This document shows, piece by piece, positions 50,414 to 58,637 of a stretch of DNA of 64,000 nt. Source of the DNA: JBGAKG01 sp044224495 (GTDB lineage: Bacteria > Myxococcota_A > Polyangia > Polyangiales > Polyangiaceae). The notes beneath the pieces are model-generated. The model was given only the letters and a program-made list of their open reading frames with translations. It was not told where the DNA came from and did no database searches. Positions within the stretch are counted from its first letter, which is position 1; each line of letters begins with the position of its first letter. The stretch is taken from the NCBI GenBank assembly GCA_044224495.1, contig JBGAKG010000023.1, forward strand, positions 124,001 to 188,000. The letters run 5' to 3'. A program made the position numbers and the translations under genes.

Positions 50414-52210
50414 TCAGCCCGAATCCGTCGCGTCCGGTGCCGAGGACGCCTTCGGCCGCGGCAGCGTCCCTTCGACGAACATCTGCTTCGTCTTCCGCCG
50501 CTGGGGCTTGCCGCTCGACGTCCGCGGGAGGGACCCCTGCGGCACGATCTCGACCTTCCACACCGCGAGCCCGATTTTGTCGGTCACGGCCTTCTGGATC
50601 GCCTCGACCAGGTGCGCCGCGTCGCTCTGGAACGCCTCCGCGCACACCACGAGGTGCTCCTCGCCCGTGCCGTCCTCGACGTGGTTTCCGTTCGCGTCGA
50701 CCGTCACGCCGAACGCGACCACGTTCCCGCGCCGCACGCCCTCGAGCTCGCTGACGACCCACTCGATGTCGCTCGGGTAGAAGTTGCGCCCGCGGATGAT
50801 GATGATGTCCTTCAAGCGGCCGCAGATGAAGATCTCGCCGTTCCGCATGTAGCCGAGGTCGCCCGTGTAGAGCCACGTCCTGCCGTCGGCTTCCTTCTTG
50901 AACGCCGCCGCGGTGAGCTCCGGCTCCTGGTAGTAGCCCTGGCAGATGCTCGGACCGCTCGTGATGATCTGACCGACCTGCCCGTCGCCGAGCCGCTTCC
51001 CGTTCTCGTCCACGATCGCCACCGCGTGGTCGGGGAACGAGTGCCCACAGCACACCAGCTCCTGCGCCGTGGTGTCTTCGGGGCCGCTCATCGGCTTCAG
51101 CTCCGCCTTGCCGTGCGTGAGCGCCTTCGAGTCGACGCTTTCGGTCTTGAACCCCGTCCCGTGGTTCACGAACGTGATCGCGAGCGTGGCCTCGGCCATG
51201 CCGTACGACGGGATGTACGCCTTGGGGTTGAACTTCGCCGGCGCGAGCTTCTCCTGGAACTCGCGCAGCGTGCGCGCCTGGATCGGCTCGGCGCCGCAGC
51301 CGGCGATCCGGATGCACGAGAGGTCGAGCCCCTGGAGGTCCTTCTCCTTCACGCGCTTCGCGACGAGCTGGTACGCGAAGTTCGGCGCGTACGTGATCGT
51401 GCCGCGGTGGCGGTGGATCGCGTCGAGCCACACGCGCGGGGCACGCACGAAGTTCGCGGTCGGCAGGAACACGACCGGGATGTCGGTGAAGAGCGGCCCG
51501 ATCACGAAGCCGATGAGGCCCATGTCGTGGAAGAGCGGGAGCCAGCTCACGCCCTTGTCGACCTTCGAGTCCTTCCCGAGGCCGTGGATCATGAACGCTT
51601 CGGAGTTCGCCGACAGGTTGCCGTGCGTGACGACGACGCCCTTGGGGCGCGACGTGCTGCCGCTCGTGAACTGCAGGAAGCACAGGTCCTCGGGCGAGAG
51701 CTTCACGTCCAGCACGCCCGGCGCGGGCGCGGCCAGCGCATCGGTGCCGAGCACCTCGCGCACCGACGACGTCCGCGGGAGCACCGGATCGATGAACTGC
51801 CGCATCGACGCGGTGGTGAGGAGGAGCTTCGCCTGCGACGCGTTCACGATGTGCGCGACCGTGTCGTGGTAGGTCTCGACGTTCTTGAACGAGAGCTGCG
51901 GGTACATCGGGACCGGCACGCCGCCGGCGTAGATCGCCCCGAGGAAGCTCAGCACGAACTCGTCCGGGTCCGGCACGACGATCGCGACGCGATCGCCCTT
52001 CACGACCCCGCGCGCGGCGAAGTGCGCGCCCCGGCGCGCCGCCTCGGCGTCGATCTCGTGGAAGCTGCAGAAGCGCTCCGAGCCGTCGCTCCGCATGAAG
52101 ACGAAGCCCTTGTCCGTCTGGTGACGGAGCTCCTTCACGGCGTCGACGAGCGTCGGCGCCACGAGGCGCCCAGGACGAGAACCATCGCGAGATTCGCTTT
52201 CGGAGGCCAT
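50414..52210 (-). CDS. fatty acyl-AMP ligase (FAAL)
   Basis: This encodes 598 aa of the adenylate-forming superfamily. The ATP-binding FTSGSTSRPKGVVVTH motif, the YGMAEATLAI motif and LYTGDLGYMRNGEIFICGR are present. The ending CGRLKDIIIIRGRNFYPSDIE is the FAAL/FAAL-like form, which loads acyl-AMP onto an ACP instead of CoA. The start at 52210 is the first ATG giving a normal N-terminus. The two following ACP genes are the natural acceptors. The gene is divergent from ketosynthases that likely act next. Confidence 0.9.
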   Translation of the reverse strand: MASESESRDGSRPGRLVAPTLVDAVKELRHQTDKGFVFMRSDGSERFCSFHEIDAEAARRGAHFAARGVVKGDRVAIVVPDPDEFVLSFLGAIYAGGVPVPMYPQLSFKNVETYHDTVAHIVNASQAKLLLTTASMRQFIDPVLPRTSSVREVLGTDALAAPAPGVLDVKLSPEDLCFLQFTSGSTSRPKGVVVTHGNLSANSEAFMIHGLGKDSKVDKGVSWLPLFHDMGLIGFVIGPLFTDIPVVFLPTANFVRAPRVWLDAIHRHRGTITYAPNFAYQLVAKRVKEKDLQGLDLSCIRIAGCGAEPIQARTLREFQEKLAPAKFNPKAYIPSYGMAEATLAITFVNHGTGFKTESVDSKALTHGKAELKPMSGPEDTTAQELVCCGHSFPDHAVAIVDENGKRLGDGQVGQIITSGPSICQGYYQEPELTAAAFKKEADGRTWLYTGDLGYMRNGEIFICGRLKDIIIIRGRNFYPSDIEWVVSELEGVRRGNVVAFGVTVDANGNHVEDGTGEEHLVVCAEAFQSDAAHLVEAIQKAVTDKIGLAVWKVEIVPQGSLPRTSSGKPQRRKTKQMFVEGTLPRPKASSAPDATDSG

Positions 52211-52363
52211 GCGCGCCGGCTTACAGCGTGATCGCCGCGCCCGCAAGAGCCTGCAACCTTCGCGGATCGCGTAGGAAAATACGCGGTCGCGTCACGCCGG
52301 ACGCGTGCGGATTCGCGCCGGACCGCGTTGCCGACCGGCGACGGCGGGTGTTAGAAGCAGCGC
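52211..52363. promoter_or_regulatory. divergent promoter region of the FAAL and ketosynthase operons
   Basis: This 153-bp gap separates the FAAL-ACP-ACP unit from the KS-KS-AOS unit. An AT-rich patch, GTAGGAAAATACG, lies near 52270. No inverted repeat long enough to call an operator is visible. The shared divergent region implies both halves could be controlled together. Confidence 0.45.
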
Positions 52364-53656
52364 GTGGAATCGCGCGTCTTCATCACCGGGGTGGGAGTCG
52401 TCAGCTCCGTCGGCCTCGGCCGCGCGGACTACTTCCGGGCCCTCCAGGAAGGCAAGAGCGGGGTCTCGAAGATCGAGTCCTTCGACCCTTCCTCCGTCGG
52501 GCGCGAGTGGGCGGGCGAGATCAAGGGTTTCCGGCCCGAAGACCACCTGACGCTGGCCGAGCAGAAGCGCACCGGGCGCTGCTCCGCGATGACCCTCGCC
52601 GCGATGCGGATGGCGCTGAAGGACGCGGGCCTGACCGAGGACGGGCTCCGCGGACCGCGCACGTCCGTCGTGCTCGGCACGACGATGGGCGAGGCCGACG
52701 TGATCGCCGACCTCGATCACGGTTGGATCGCCAAGGGCGCCAAGGGCGTCAGCCGCACGCTCCTCCCGAAGTACGGCTCCACCCTCCTGCCGATCCACGT
52801 CGCGCGCGCCGTCGGCGCGCAGGGCATGACGCTCACCCTCCCGGGCGCGTGCGCCGCCGGCAACTACGCGATCGGTTTCGGTGCCGACCTCATCCGCGCG
52901 GGTCGCGCGGACGTCGTGATCGCCGGCGCCACCGAGATCATCCAGGAGCTCCAGTTCTACGGGTTCGTGCGCCTCTCGGCGATGGCACCCGAGCGATGTC
53001 AGCCGTTCGACCTCAACCGCCAGGGCCTCATCCTCGGCGAAGGCGCGGGGCTCCTCATCCTCGAGTCCGAAGCCCACGCGGTTCGCCGCAACGCGACCGC
53101 GCTCGCCGAGGTCGGCGGCTACGGGCTCACCTGCGACGCGTACCACATCACCCGTCCTCACCCGGAGGCCGTCGGCAGCGTCGCGGCGATGAAGCTCGCG
53201 CTCGCGCACTCGGGCATCGGTCCGTTGGACGTCGACTTCGTCAACGCGCACGGCACCGGCACGAAGGCCAACGACGCCGCCGAAGCCAAGGTGATGAAGG
53301 AGGTCTTCGGCGATCGCCGCGTCCCGATCTCCAGCATGAAGAGCACGCTCGGCCACTGCATGGGGGCGGCGAGCGCGCTCGAGGCGGTCGGCTGCGTGAT
53401 GACGATCGAGACCGGCGTCTACCCGCCGACGATGAACTACGAGACGCCCGATCCGGAGTGCGACCTCGAGATCGTCAAGAACGTCGCGCGCAAGGGGCCG
53501 TCCAACATCCTCCTCAACAACTCGCTCGCGTTCGGCGGCTACAACGCCGTCGCGTGCTTCGCGAAGCCGGGCGTGCTCCCCGATCCGTCGACGATCGACC
53601 GCCGCGCGGCCTCGCGCGCGGCCGTCCCCGCGGCGCCGGAAGGGGGCGACTCGTGA
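52364..53656 (+). CDS. beta-ketoacyl-ACP synthase (KS-alpha)
   Basis: This encodes 430 aa, FabF/KAS-II-like, from a GTG start. Complete active site: C163 in LPGACAAGNYAIG, H296 in VNAHGTGTKAND, K326 in SSMKSTLGH and H331. It would perform decarboxylative Claisen condensation of malonyl-ACP with an acyl group. The next gene overlaps (GTGA) and is a ketosynthase homologue lacking the His residues. That is the KS-alpha/KS-beta layout of type II polyketide systems. Substrate chain length cannot be inferred. Confidence 0.93.
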   Translation: MESRVFITGVGVVSSVGLGRADYFRALQEGKSGVSKIESFDPSSVGREWAGEIKGFRPEDHLTLAEQKRTGRCSAMTLAAMRMALKDAGLTEDGLRGPRTSVVLGTTMGEADVIADLDHGWIAKGAKGVSRTLLPKYGSTLLPIHVARAVGAQGMTLTLPGACAAGNYAIGFGADLIRAGRADVVIAGATEIIQELQFYGFVRLSAMAPERCQPFDLNRQGLILGEGAGLLILESEAHAVRRNATALAEVGGYGLTCDAYHITRPHPEAVGSVAAMKLALAHSGIGPLDVDFVNAHGTGTKANDAAEAKVMKEVFGDRRVPISSMKSTLGHCMGAASALEAVGCVMTIETGVYPPTMNYETPDPECDLEIVKNVARKGPSNILLNNSLAFGGYNAVACFAKPGVLPDPSTIDRRAASRAAVPAAPEGGDS

Positions 53657-54813
53657 GCGCGACGCTCGCTTCGCGCGCCATCACCGGCCTCGGGATCTGC
53701 AGCGCCGTCGGCATCGGCCGCGACGCGTTCTTCGAGGCCCTGCGCTCCCCCACCCTGCTCAAGGACAAGAAGCCGACCGTCGCCACCTTCGACGGCGCCA
53801 AGTACGAGAACGCCGCCCTCGCCGAGGTCCCCGATTTCGATCCGGCGAAGTTCCTCGGCGACAAGGGCCTCCGCACGCTCGACCGCCTCACGAAGCTCCT
53901 CGTCGTGGCTTCGCGCCTCGCGCTCCAGGACAGCGGCCTCAAGAAGGATGGCGCGTGGGCGTCGTCGAGCGCCGAGCGCGTCGGCGTCGTCTGCTCGAAC
54001 GCCTACGGCAGCCTCGAGGCGATCACGGAGCTCAACCGCGTCGCCGTGCTCGAAGACGCGCGCTACATCAACCCGGCGAAGTTCCCGAACACGGTCGCGA
54101 ACAGCGCGAGCGGGTACGCGAGCATCTGGGAGGATCTCCGCGCGCTGAACGTCGCCATCAGCGACGGCAACTGCGGCGCGCTCGACGCCGTCGCGTGCGC
54201 CGACATCTACCTCGCGAGCGGGCGCGCGGACGCGTTGCTCGTCGGCGGCGCCGAAGCCGCGAGCGAGGCGCTCTTTCTCGCGTTCCAGCGCCTCGGCGTG
54301 ATCGAGGCCGGCACGTGGCTCGGCGAAGGCGCAGCGCTGCTCGTCCTCGAGGACGAGGCGCACGCGGACGCTCGCAAGGCACCGCGCCTCGGCACGATGC
54401 TCGGCTTCGCCACCGGATTCGAGGTCTCCGGGCAGTCGCGCCAGATGACCTACGCTTCGACCGAGGCGATGGAGCGCGCCGTGCGCCAAGCGCTCGACGA
54501 GTCCGGCACGAGCGCGGACGCGATCGACCTCGTGGTCACCGGCGTCTCGGGGCTCCGCCCGTTCGACGTCGCCGAGGTCGGTGGCGTGGAGCGCGTGCTC
54601 GGCCAAGGCAAGACGTTCGTCGCGCCCAAGCAGATCGTCGGCGAGACGCTCGGCGCCGGCGGAGCGATGGGCATGGCCGCTGCGCTCGCCTACCTGCACG
54701 GCGTCGCGCCGCAGCCGATCACGAGCGGCACTGCGCCGAAGAAGATCGAGACCGTGCTCGTCACGGCGCTCGGGTACTACGGCAACGCGACGTGCGTCGT
54801 CATGCGACGCTGA
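53653..54813 (+). CDS. ketosynthase homologue lacking catalytic His (KS-beta/chain-length-factor-like)
   Basis: This encodes 386 aa of the same fold as KS-alpha. Its active site is degenerate. The nucleophile loop reads ISDGNCGALDAVACAD, with N173 or a shifted C174 at the Cys position. The AHGT His segment has become TGVSGLRPFD and the second His position is VGETLGAGG (Glu in place of His). Such inactive partners in type II systems heterodimerise with the active KS and set chain length. The GTG start overlaps the preceding stop. The pairing is clear; the chain-length role is inferred. Confidence 0.8.
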   Translation: MSATLASRAITGLGICSAVGIGRDAFFEALRSPTLLKDKKPTVATFDGAKYENAALAEVPDFDPAKFLGDKGLRTLDRLTKLLVVASRLALQDSGLKKDGAWASSSAERVGVVCSNAYGSLEAITELNRVAVLEDARYINPAKFPNTVANSASGYASIWEDLRALNVAISDGNCGALDAVACADIYLASGRADALLVGGAEAASEALFLAFQRLGVIEAGTWLGEGAALLVLEDEAHADARKAPRLGTMLGFATGFEVSGQSRQMTYASTEAMERAVRQALDESGTSADAIDLVVTGVSGLRPFDVAEVGGVERVLGQGKTFVAPKQIVGETLGAGGAMGMAAALAYLHGVAPQPITSGTAPKKIETVLVTALGYYGNATCVVMRR

Positions 54814-54828
54814 AGAGGTTGGAGAGAC

Positions 54829-56061
54829 ATGGGTTTCGTCGACGACAAAGCGCACGCCGAGCTGGCGCGCATCCGCAAGGCGCGCGAGAAGCAGCTCTAC
54901 CCGTACTTCCGTGAGTTCGAGACCGGCGGGCTCCACACCACCATCGGCGGTCACGAGATCGTCAACTTCAGCTCGAACGACTACCTCGGCCTCACGAACC
55001 ACCCGAAGGTGAAGGAGGCGGCGAAGAAGGCCGTCGACAAGTACGCGTGCGGTCTCTCGAGCTCGCGCGTGCAGGCGACCACCGTCGAGCACGTCGCGCT
55101 CGAGAAGCGCCTCGCGAAGTGGTTCAAGTTCGAGGACTGCCTCGTCTTCACCACCGGCTACCAGGCGATGGTCGGCGCGATCATGGCGCTCGCCGACAAG
55201 GACACGACCCTCGTCCTCGACAGCTACAGCCACGCCTGCATCCTCGACGGCACGTTCCTCGCGGCCGGCACGCCGGGCAAGGCGCCCGAGGTCCGCTTCT
55301 TCAACCACAACTCGGCGAAGAGCCTCGAGCGCATCCTGAAGACGCGCGAGCGGAAGAACGCGATCGTCCTGATCGAGGGCGTCTACTCGCTCGACGGCGA
55401 CAAGGCTCCGCTCAAGGAGATCGTCGAGATCTGCGAGCGCTACGAGGCGTTCATCATCCTCGACGACGCGCACGGCACCGGCACGCTCGGCACGAACGGG
55501 CGCGGCCTCCTCGAGGAGACCGGGCTCGAGGGGCGCATCCCGCTCGTCGTCAGCACCTTCTCGAAGACGTTCGGCGGCATCGGCGGGATCCTCCTCGGCA
55601 CGGCCGAGGTCGTGGAGTTCATCAAGACCACCGCGCGCTCGTTCCTCTTCAGCGCGACCCTGCCCGTCCCGATCGTCGCCGCGGCGAGCACCATCCTCGA
55701 CATGCTCGAGGCCGACGGTCCCAAGCTCGTCGCCGAGCTCCACGAGAAGGCCGGGTACTTCCGCGGCAAGCTCAAGGAGGCCGGGTTCGATCTCGGCGCG
55801 TCGAACACGCACATCATGCCGGTCTACTGCCGCGACGAGCGCAAGACGCTGTTCATGCACGTCGCGCTGCTCGAGAACGGCGTGCTCATGGTCCCGATCC
55901 TCTACCCGGGCGTGAAGATCGGCGAGGAGCGCCTCCGCGTGAACATCACGCGCGGCCACTCGCAAGAGGACATGGACAAGGCGCTCGACCTCCTGAAGAG
56001 CTACGGCGAGGCCTTCTTCGTCCAATCGGGCGAGGACCTCGGTCCGATGGAGGACGATTGA
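54829..56061 (+). CDS. alpha-oxoamine synthase (serine palmitoyltransferase/BioF/KBL family)
   Basis: This encodes 410 aa, PLP-dependent fold type I. K246 in VSTFSKTFGGIGG forms the PLP Schiff base. D212 and H215 in LDDAHGTG bind the cofactor, and H135 in DSYSHACILDG stacks on it. Family members condense an amino acid with an acyl-CoA or acyl-ACP, releasing CO2 to give an alpha-aminoketone. The context (FAAL, ACPs, ketosynthases) suggests acyl-ACP as donor, as in ACP-dependent serine palmitoyltransferase of bacterial sphingolipid pathways. It starts 15 bp after KS-beta. bioA/bioD are absent, so a biotin role is unlikely. Confidence 0.88.
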   Translation: MGFVDDKAHAELARIRKAREKQLYPYFREFETGGLHTTIGGHEIVNFSSNDYLGLTNHPKVKEAAKKAVDKYACGLSSSRVQATTVEHVALEKRLAKWFKFEDCLVFTTGYQAMVGAIMALADKDTTLVLDSYSHACILDGTFLAAGTPGKAPEVRFFNHNSAKSLERILKTRERKNAIVLIEGVYSLDGDKAPLKEIVEICERYEAFIILDDAHGTGTLGTNGRGLLEETGLEGRIPLVVSTFSKTFGGIGGILLGTAEVVEFIKTTARSFLFSATLPVPIVAAASTILDMLEADGPKLVAELHEKAGYFRGKLKEAGFDLGASNTHIMPVYCRDERKTLFMHVALLENGVLMVPILYPGVKIGEERLRVNITRGHSQEDMDKALDLLKSYGEAFFVQSGEDLGPMEDD

Positions 56062-56819
56062 GCGCGCGCCGGGCCCTCGTCGCGCTCGGCACCGCGAGCG
56101 CGCTCGCCGTCGCGGCAGCGTGCGGCGGTGGCAAACCCGCGAACGACCCGGCGACCACGAGCGCCTCCGCCTCCGGCGACGCCACCGCGGATCCGAGCGC
56201 CTCGGCGGCGCCGAGCGCGGCGACTGCGGCTCCGAAGGGGATCCCGACCACGTGCGCGGGCGGCGCGACCGACCCGTGCGTTCCTGATCCCGCGTTCGTC
56301 TCCCGGCTGTGCAACGGCTCCTTCCCCGACGTCGGGCTCGTGCTGATGCAGAAGAGCATGCCCTTCACCCGCGCGTGGCTGAAGGGCGACGTGGACGGCT
56401 GGAACGCCGACGGCGCGAGCGCGCGCGCGAAGCTCTTCTTCGACGAGGAAGTGCTGCTCCTCAAGAAGCGCGACTCCGCCAAGGGCGGCATGCAGGTGAG
56501 CGGCTCCGGCAGCTACCAGGTCATGCGCTGGGACGGCTTCTGCTACACGCTCGAGGAAGGCACGCTCTCCTTCCGGGCGCCGCCGAAGCCGAAGGCGAGC
56601 AGCATCACGTGGCGCTACCTCGAGAACCCGACGAAGGACGCGCTCCTCAACGACGCCGCGGTGAAGACCGCGAACGACAAGCGCAACAAGGAGTGCAAGG
56701 GCGTCACCAGCGGTGACGTGAGCCTCGCCTGCCAGAAGGCGGACGAGGCGCTCTCTGCGGCCGTGACTGCGGCCGTGCGTGGGGGGATCGCGCTGCCTGT
56801 GCCGGTGAAGCTCCCTTGA
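56058..56819 (+). CDS. lipoprotein in the lipid-synthesis operon
   Basis: This encodes 253 aa. TTG at 56058 overlaps the preceding stop (TTGA) and gives a lipoprotein signal (ALGTASALAVAAAC) followed by a long Ala/Ser/Pro linker. The folded part (about 70-253) has four or five Cys residues and no recognisable domain. Close linkage with the alpha-oxoamine synthase suggests it acts in the same process, for example in product transport or surface presentation. This is inference only. Confidence 0.65.
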   Translation: MSARRALVALGTASALAVAAACGGGKPANDPATTSASASGDATADPSASAAPSAATAAPKGIPTTCAGGATDPCVPDPAFVSRLCNGSFPDVGLVLMQKSMPFTRAWLKGDVDGWNADGASARAKLFFDEEVLLLKKRDSAKGGMQVSGSGSYQVMRWDGFCYTLEEGTLSFRAPPKPKASSITWRYLENPTKDALLNDAAVKTANDKRNKECKGVTSGDVSLACQKADEALSAAVTAAVRGGIALPVPVKLP

Positions 56820-56824
56820 GCGGC

Positions 56825-56881
56825 GAAGAAGAAAAGACGAATCCGGAGTAGAGAACGGGAACGGGAGCGCGGAACGGCGGG
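56825..56881. repeat. GAACGGGAACG-type repeat, related to the 34-kb inverted repeat
   Basis: This gap between two lipoprotein genes holds GAATCCGGA followed by GAACGGGAACGGGAGCGCGGAACG-type sequence. The same tokens (GAATCCGGA, GGAACG, GGAGCGCGGAAC) build the inverted repeat at 33947-34062. Here one arm only is present. Confidence 0.55.
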
Positions 56882-56905
56882 GGCGCCTCGTGCGTTTGTC
56901 GGGCA

Positions 56906-57547
56906 ATGCGATTCGTGTTCGGTTGGTCGCTGATCGTGTTGGTTGCTTGTGCGGCGCCTTCGGCGCAGCGTCAGGTCGCTCTTCCTGATGCCGCGGTTGG
57001 TGGTGGCGCAGCTGCCGTGCGTCCGGTGGTCGCTCGCGTCACTCGGGCGTACGGCGGTGAGACACTCACTTGTGCTGCGGCGGGGTCACCTTGCGTCTAC
57101 TTCACCGAGGACGCTTCGCGCACCTACTCCGGCATGAGCGGCGACGACGTCGCGCATCAAGCGCTCTGGCTCCGACGACCGAGCGAGCGTGACGTGTTGC
57201 TCACCGAGACGCGCGACGGCGAGCGGTGCGCCGAGCGGCTCGTCGGGATGACGGACCCGAAGTTCTCCCCGGATGGCGCGCGCCTCTTCGTCACCGCGGA
57301 CTGCGCGGCGACGAGCGTCGGGATCCACGAGATCGAGCTCGCGACCGGACACACCCGCTTCGTGGTCGACGGCACGATCGACGCGATGGAAGCGCGCCCG
57401 GGCGGCGTTCACCTGCTCGTGCGCCGCTTCCTGCTCGATCTGGATCACGACGTCGACGACCCCGACTACGAGGGTCGCTGCGAGTACCTCTTCGACGTCG
57501 ATCCCACGACGGGCGCGTCGCGCCGGGTCGCGGGACCGCTCGGCTGA
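56906..57547 (+). CDS. secreted protein with beta-propeller-like segment
   Basis: This encodes 213 aa with a lipoprotein-like signal (FGWSLIVLVAC). The segment DPKFSPDGARLFVTADCA matches the TolB/PD40 beta-propeller repeat motif FSPDGxxL, and repeat-like strands follow it. At 213 aa it is too short for a full propeller, so it may be a fragment or an atypical member. Nothing suggests an enzyme. It is convergent with the Gly-rich lipoprotein gene (stops adjacent). Confidence 0.6.
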   Translation: MRFVFGWSLIVLVACAAPSAQRQVALPDAAVGGGAAAVRPVVARVTRAYGGETLTCAAAGSPCVYFTEDASRTYSGMSGDDVAHQALWLRRPSERDVLLTETRDGERCAERLVGMTDPKFSPDGARLFVTADCAATSVGIHEIELATGHTRFVVDGTIDAMEARPGGVHLLVRRFLLDLDHDVDDPDYEGRCEYLFDVDPTTGASRRVAGPLG

Positions 57548-58351
57548 TCAGTGCTGCATCACGGGGCCGCCCGGCTTCACGGGCGCGGTCGCCGTCGGCG
57601 TCGGCTTGATGCTCGCGGCTCCGGTCGCGACCGGCTTCGGACCGTTGCCGGCGCCGCCGTTGCCGTTACCGTTGCCATTGCCGCCACCGTTTCCGTTGCC
57701 GTTGCCGCCACCGGCAGCCGTGCCGGCCGGGGCGCTCGCGGAGGCGCCGCCGTTGCCGTTGCCCGGGTTCGGCTTCGCGCCGACGCCCACGCCCTGGCCG
57801 TTGTTGCCGTTCCCGCCGCCGTTGCCGTTCCCGCCGCCGTTGCCGGGGTTCGCGTTCGGCGCGCTCGCGGAGGCGCCGCCGTTGCCGTTGCCCGGGTTCG
57901 GCTTCGCGCCGACGCCCACGCCCTGGCCGTTGTTGCCGTTGCCCCCGCCGTTGCCCGGGTTCGGCTTCGCGCCGACGCCCACGCCCTGACCGTTGTTGCC
58001 GCCGCCGTTGCCCGGCGTCGCCGGAGGCGCGCCGCCGACACCGACGCCCGCGCCCGCACCGGCTCCGCCGCCGACCTGCGTCGCCGGAGGAGCGCCCGTG
58101 CCACCGCCCACCTGCGTGGCGGGGGGCGCGTCGGAGCCGCCGCCGACCTGCGTCGCCGGAGGGGCATTGGAGCCGCCGCCCACCTGCGTGGCCGCAGGAG
58201 CGCCCGAGTTCGACACGAAGCCCGGATCGTTCGGGTCGTGGACGGCGCTCCCGCCGACCGTGCTCTGGCAGGTGCAACCCTGGAACGCGGACAGCGTGAG
58301 GGCGAGGGCCGCGAGGCCGGTGAGGAACCCAGGACGCAAACTCGTTCGCAT
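57548..58351 (-). CDS. Gly/Asn-rich repeat lipoprotein
   Basis: This encodes 267 aa. The lipoprotein signal LALTLSAFQGC is followed by a short Cys-containing head (CTCQS) and then almost pure low-complexity repeats. About four copies of APPATQVGGGSx come first, then three copies of NNGQGVGVGAKPNPGNG, with GGASASAP spacers and GNGNGG tracts. It is probably a surface-exposed, disordered or elastomeric protein. The start is 2 bp after the stop of an ACP gene on the same strand. The function is unknown. Confidence 0.7.
   Translation of the reverse strand: MRTSLRPGFLTGLAALALTLSAFQGCTCQSTVGGSAVHDPNDPGFVSNSGAPAATQVGGGSNAPPATQVGGGSDAPPATQVGGGTGAPPATQVGGGAGAGAGVGVGGAPPATPGNGGGNNGQGVGVGAKPNPGNGGGNGNNGQGVGVGAKPNPGNGNGGASASAPNANPGNGGGNGNGGGNGNNGQGVGVGAKPNPGNGNGGASASAPAGTAAGGGNGNGNGGGNGNGNGNGGAGNGPKPVATGAASIKPTPTATAPVKPGGPVMQH
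57640..58200. repeat. coding tandem repeats (36 bp and about 51-60 bp units)
   Basis: These encode the repeats of the Gly/Asn-rich lipoprotein. The plus strand shows repeated GCCGACGCCCACGCCCTG blocks near 57780, 57910 and 57970, and repeated CCGCCGACCTGCGT-type blocks near 58070-58190. Near-identical copies imply recent expansion. Confidence 0.75.
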
Positions 58352-58353
58352 GG

Positions 58354-58602
58354 CTACGACCTTTCCGAGAGTTGCGACAACGCCTTGGCGACGTCGTCGA
58401 CGGTGGAGAATTGGCTGAGCGTTTCGGTCGGAATCTGGAGCTCGAACCGGTCTTCGATGTCGGCGACGACTTCCATCACGGCGAGGCTGTCGAGCCCCAG
58501 ATCGTTCTGGATGTGGTCCCCCGGCTCGACCGGGCGATCGAGCTCCACGTGCTTGGCGATGATCTCGCGGGTCGCCTTCAACGTCTCTTCGTACGACGCC
58601 AT
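58354..58602 (-). CDS. acyl carrier protein (third in the window)
   Basis: This encodes 82 aa. S39 in DLGLDSLAVME is the phosphopantetheine site. ATG at 58602 is chosen because GGAGG precedes it at the right distance; an ATG five codons upstream is also in frame. It may serve the nearby FAAL/KS/alpha-oxoamine system, about 2.3 kb away, or general lipid synthesis. It is transcribed with the repeat lipoprotein and probably with thiE upstream. Confidence 0.88.
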   Translation of the reverse strand: MASYEETLKATREIIAKHVELDRPVEPGDHIQNDLGLDSLAVMEVVADIEDRFELQIPTETLSQFSTVDDVAKALSQLSERS

Positions 58603-58637
58603 CGCGCCCTCCGTCATAGCAAAGATGCGGGCTCCCG

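Noticed and set aside
54829..56061. bioF (8-amino-7-oxononanoate synthase) of biotin synthesis
   Set aside because: No other biotin genes nearby; the context is FAAL, ACPs and ketosynthases.
57640..58200. CRISPR-like repeat array
   Set aside because: Repeats are in frame, directly adjoining, without unique spacers, and encode Gly/Asn repeats.
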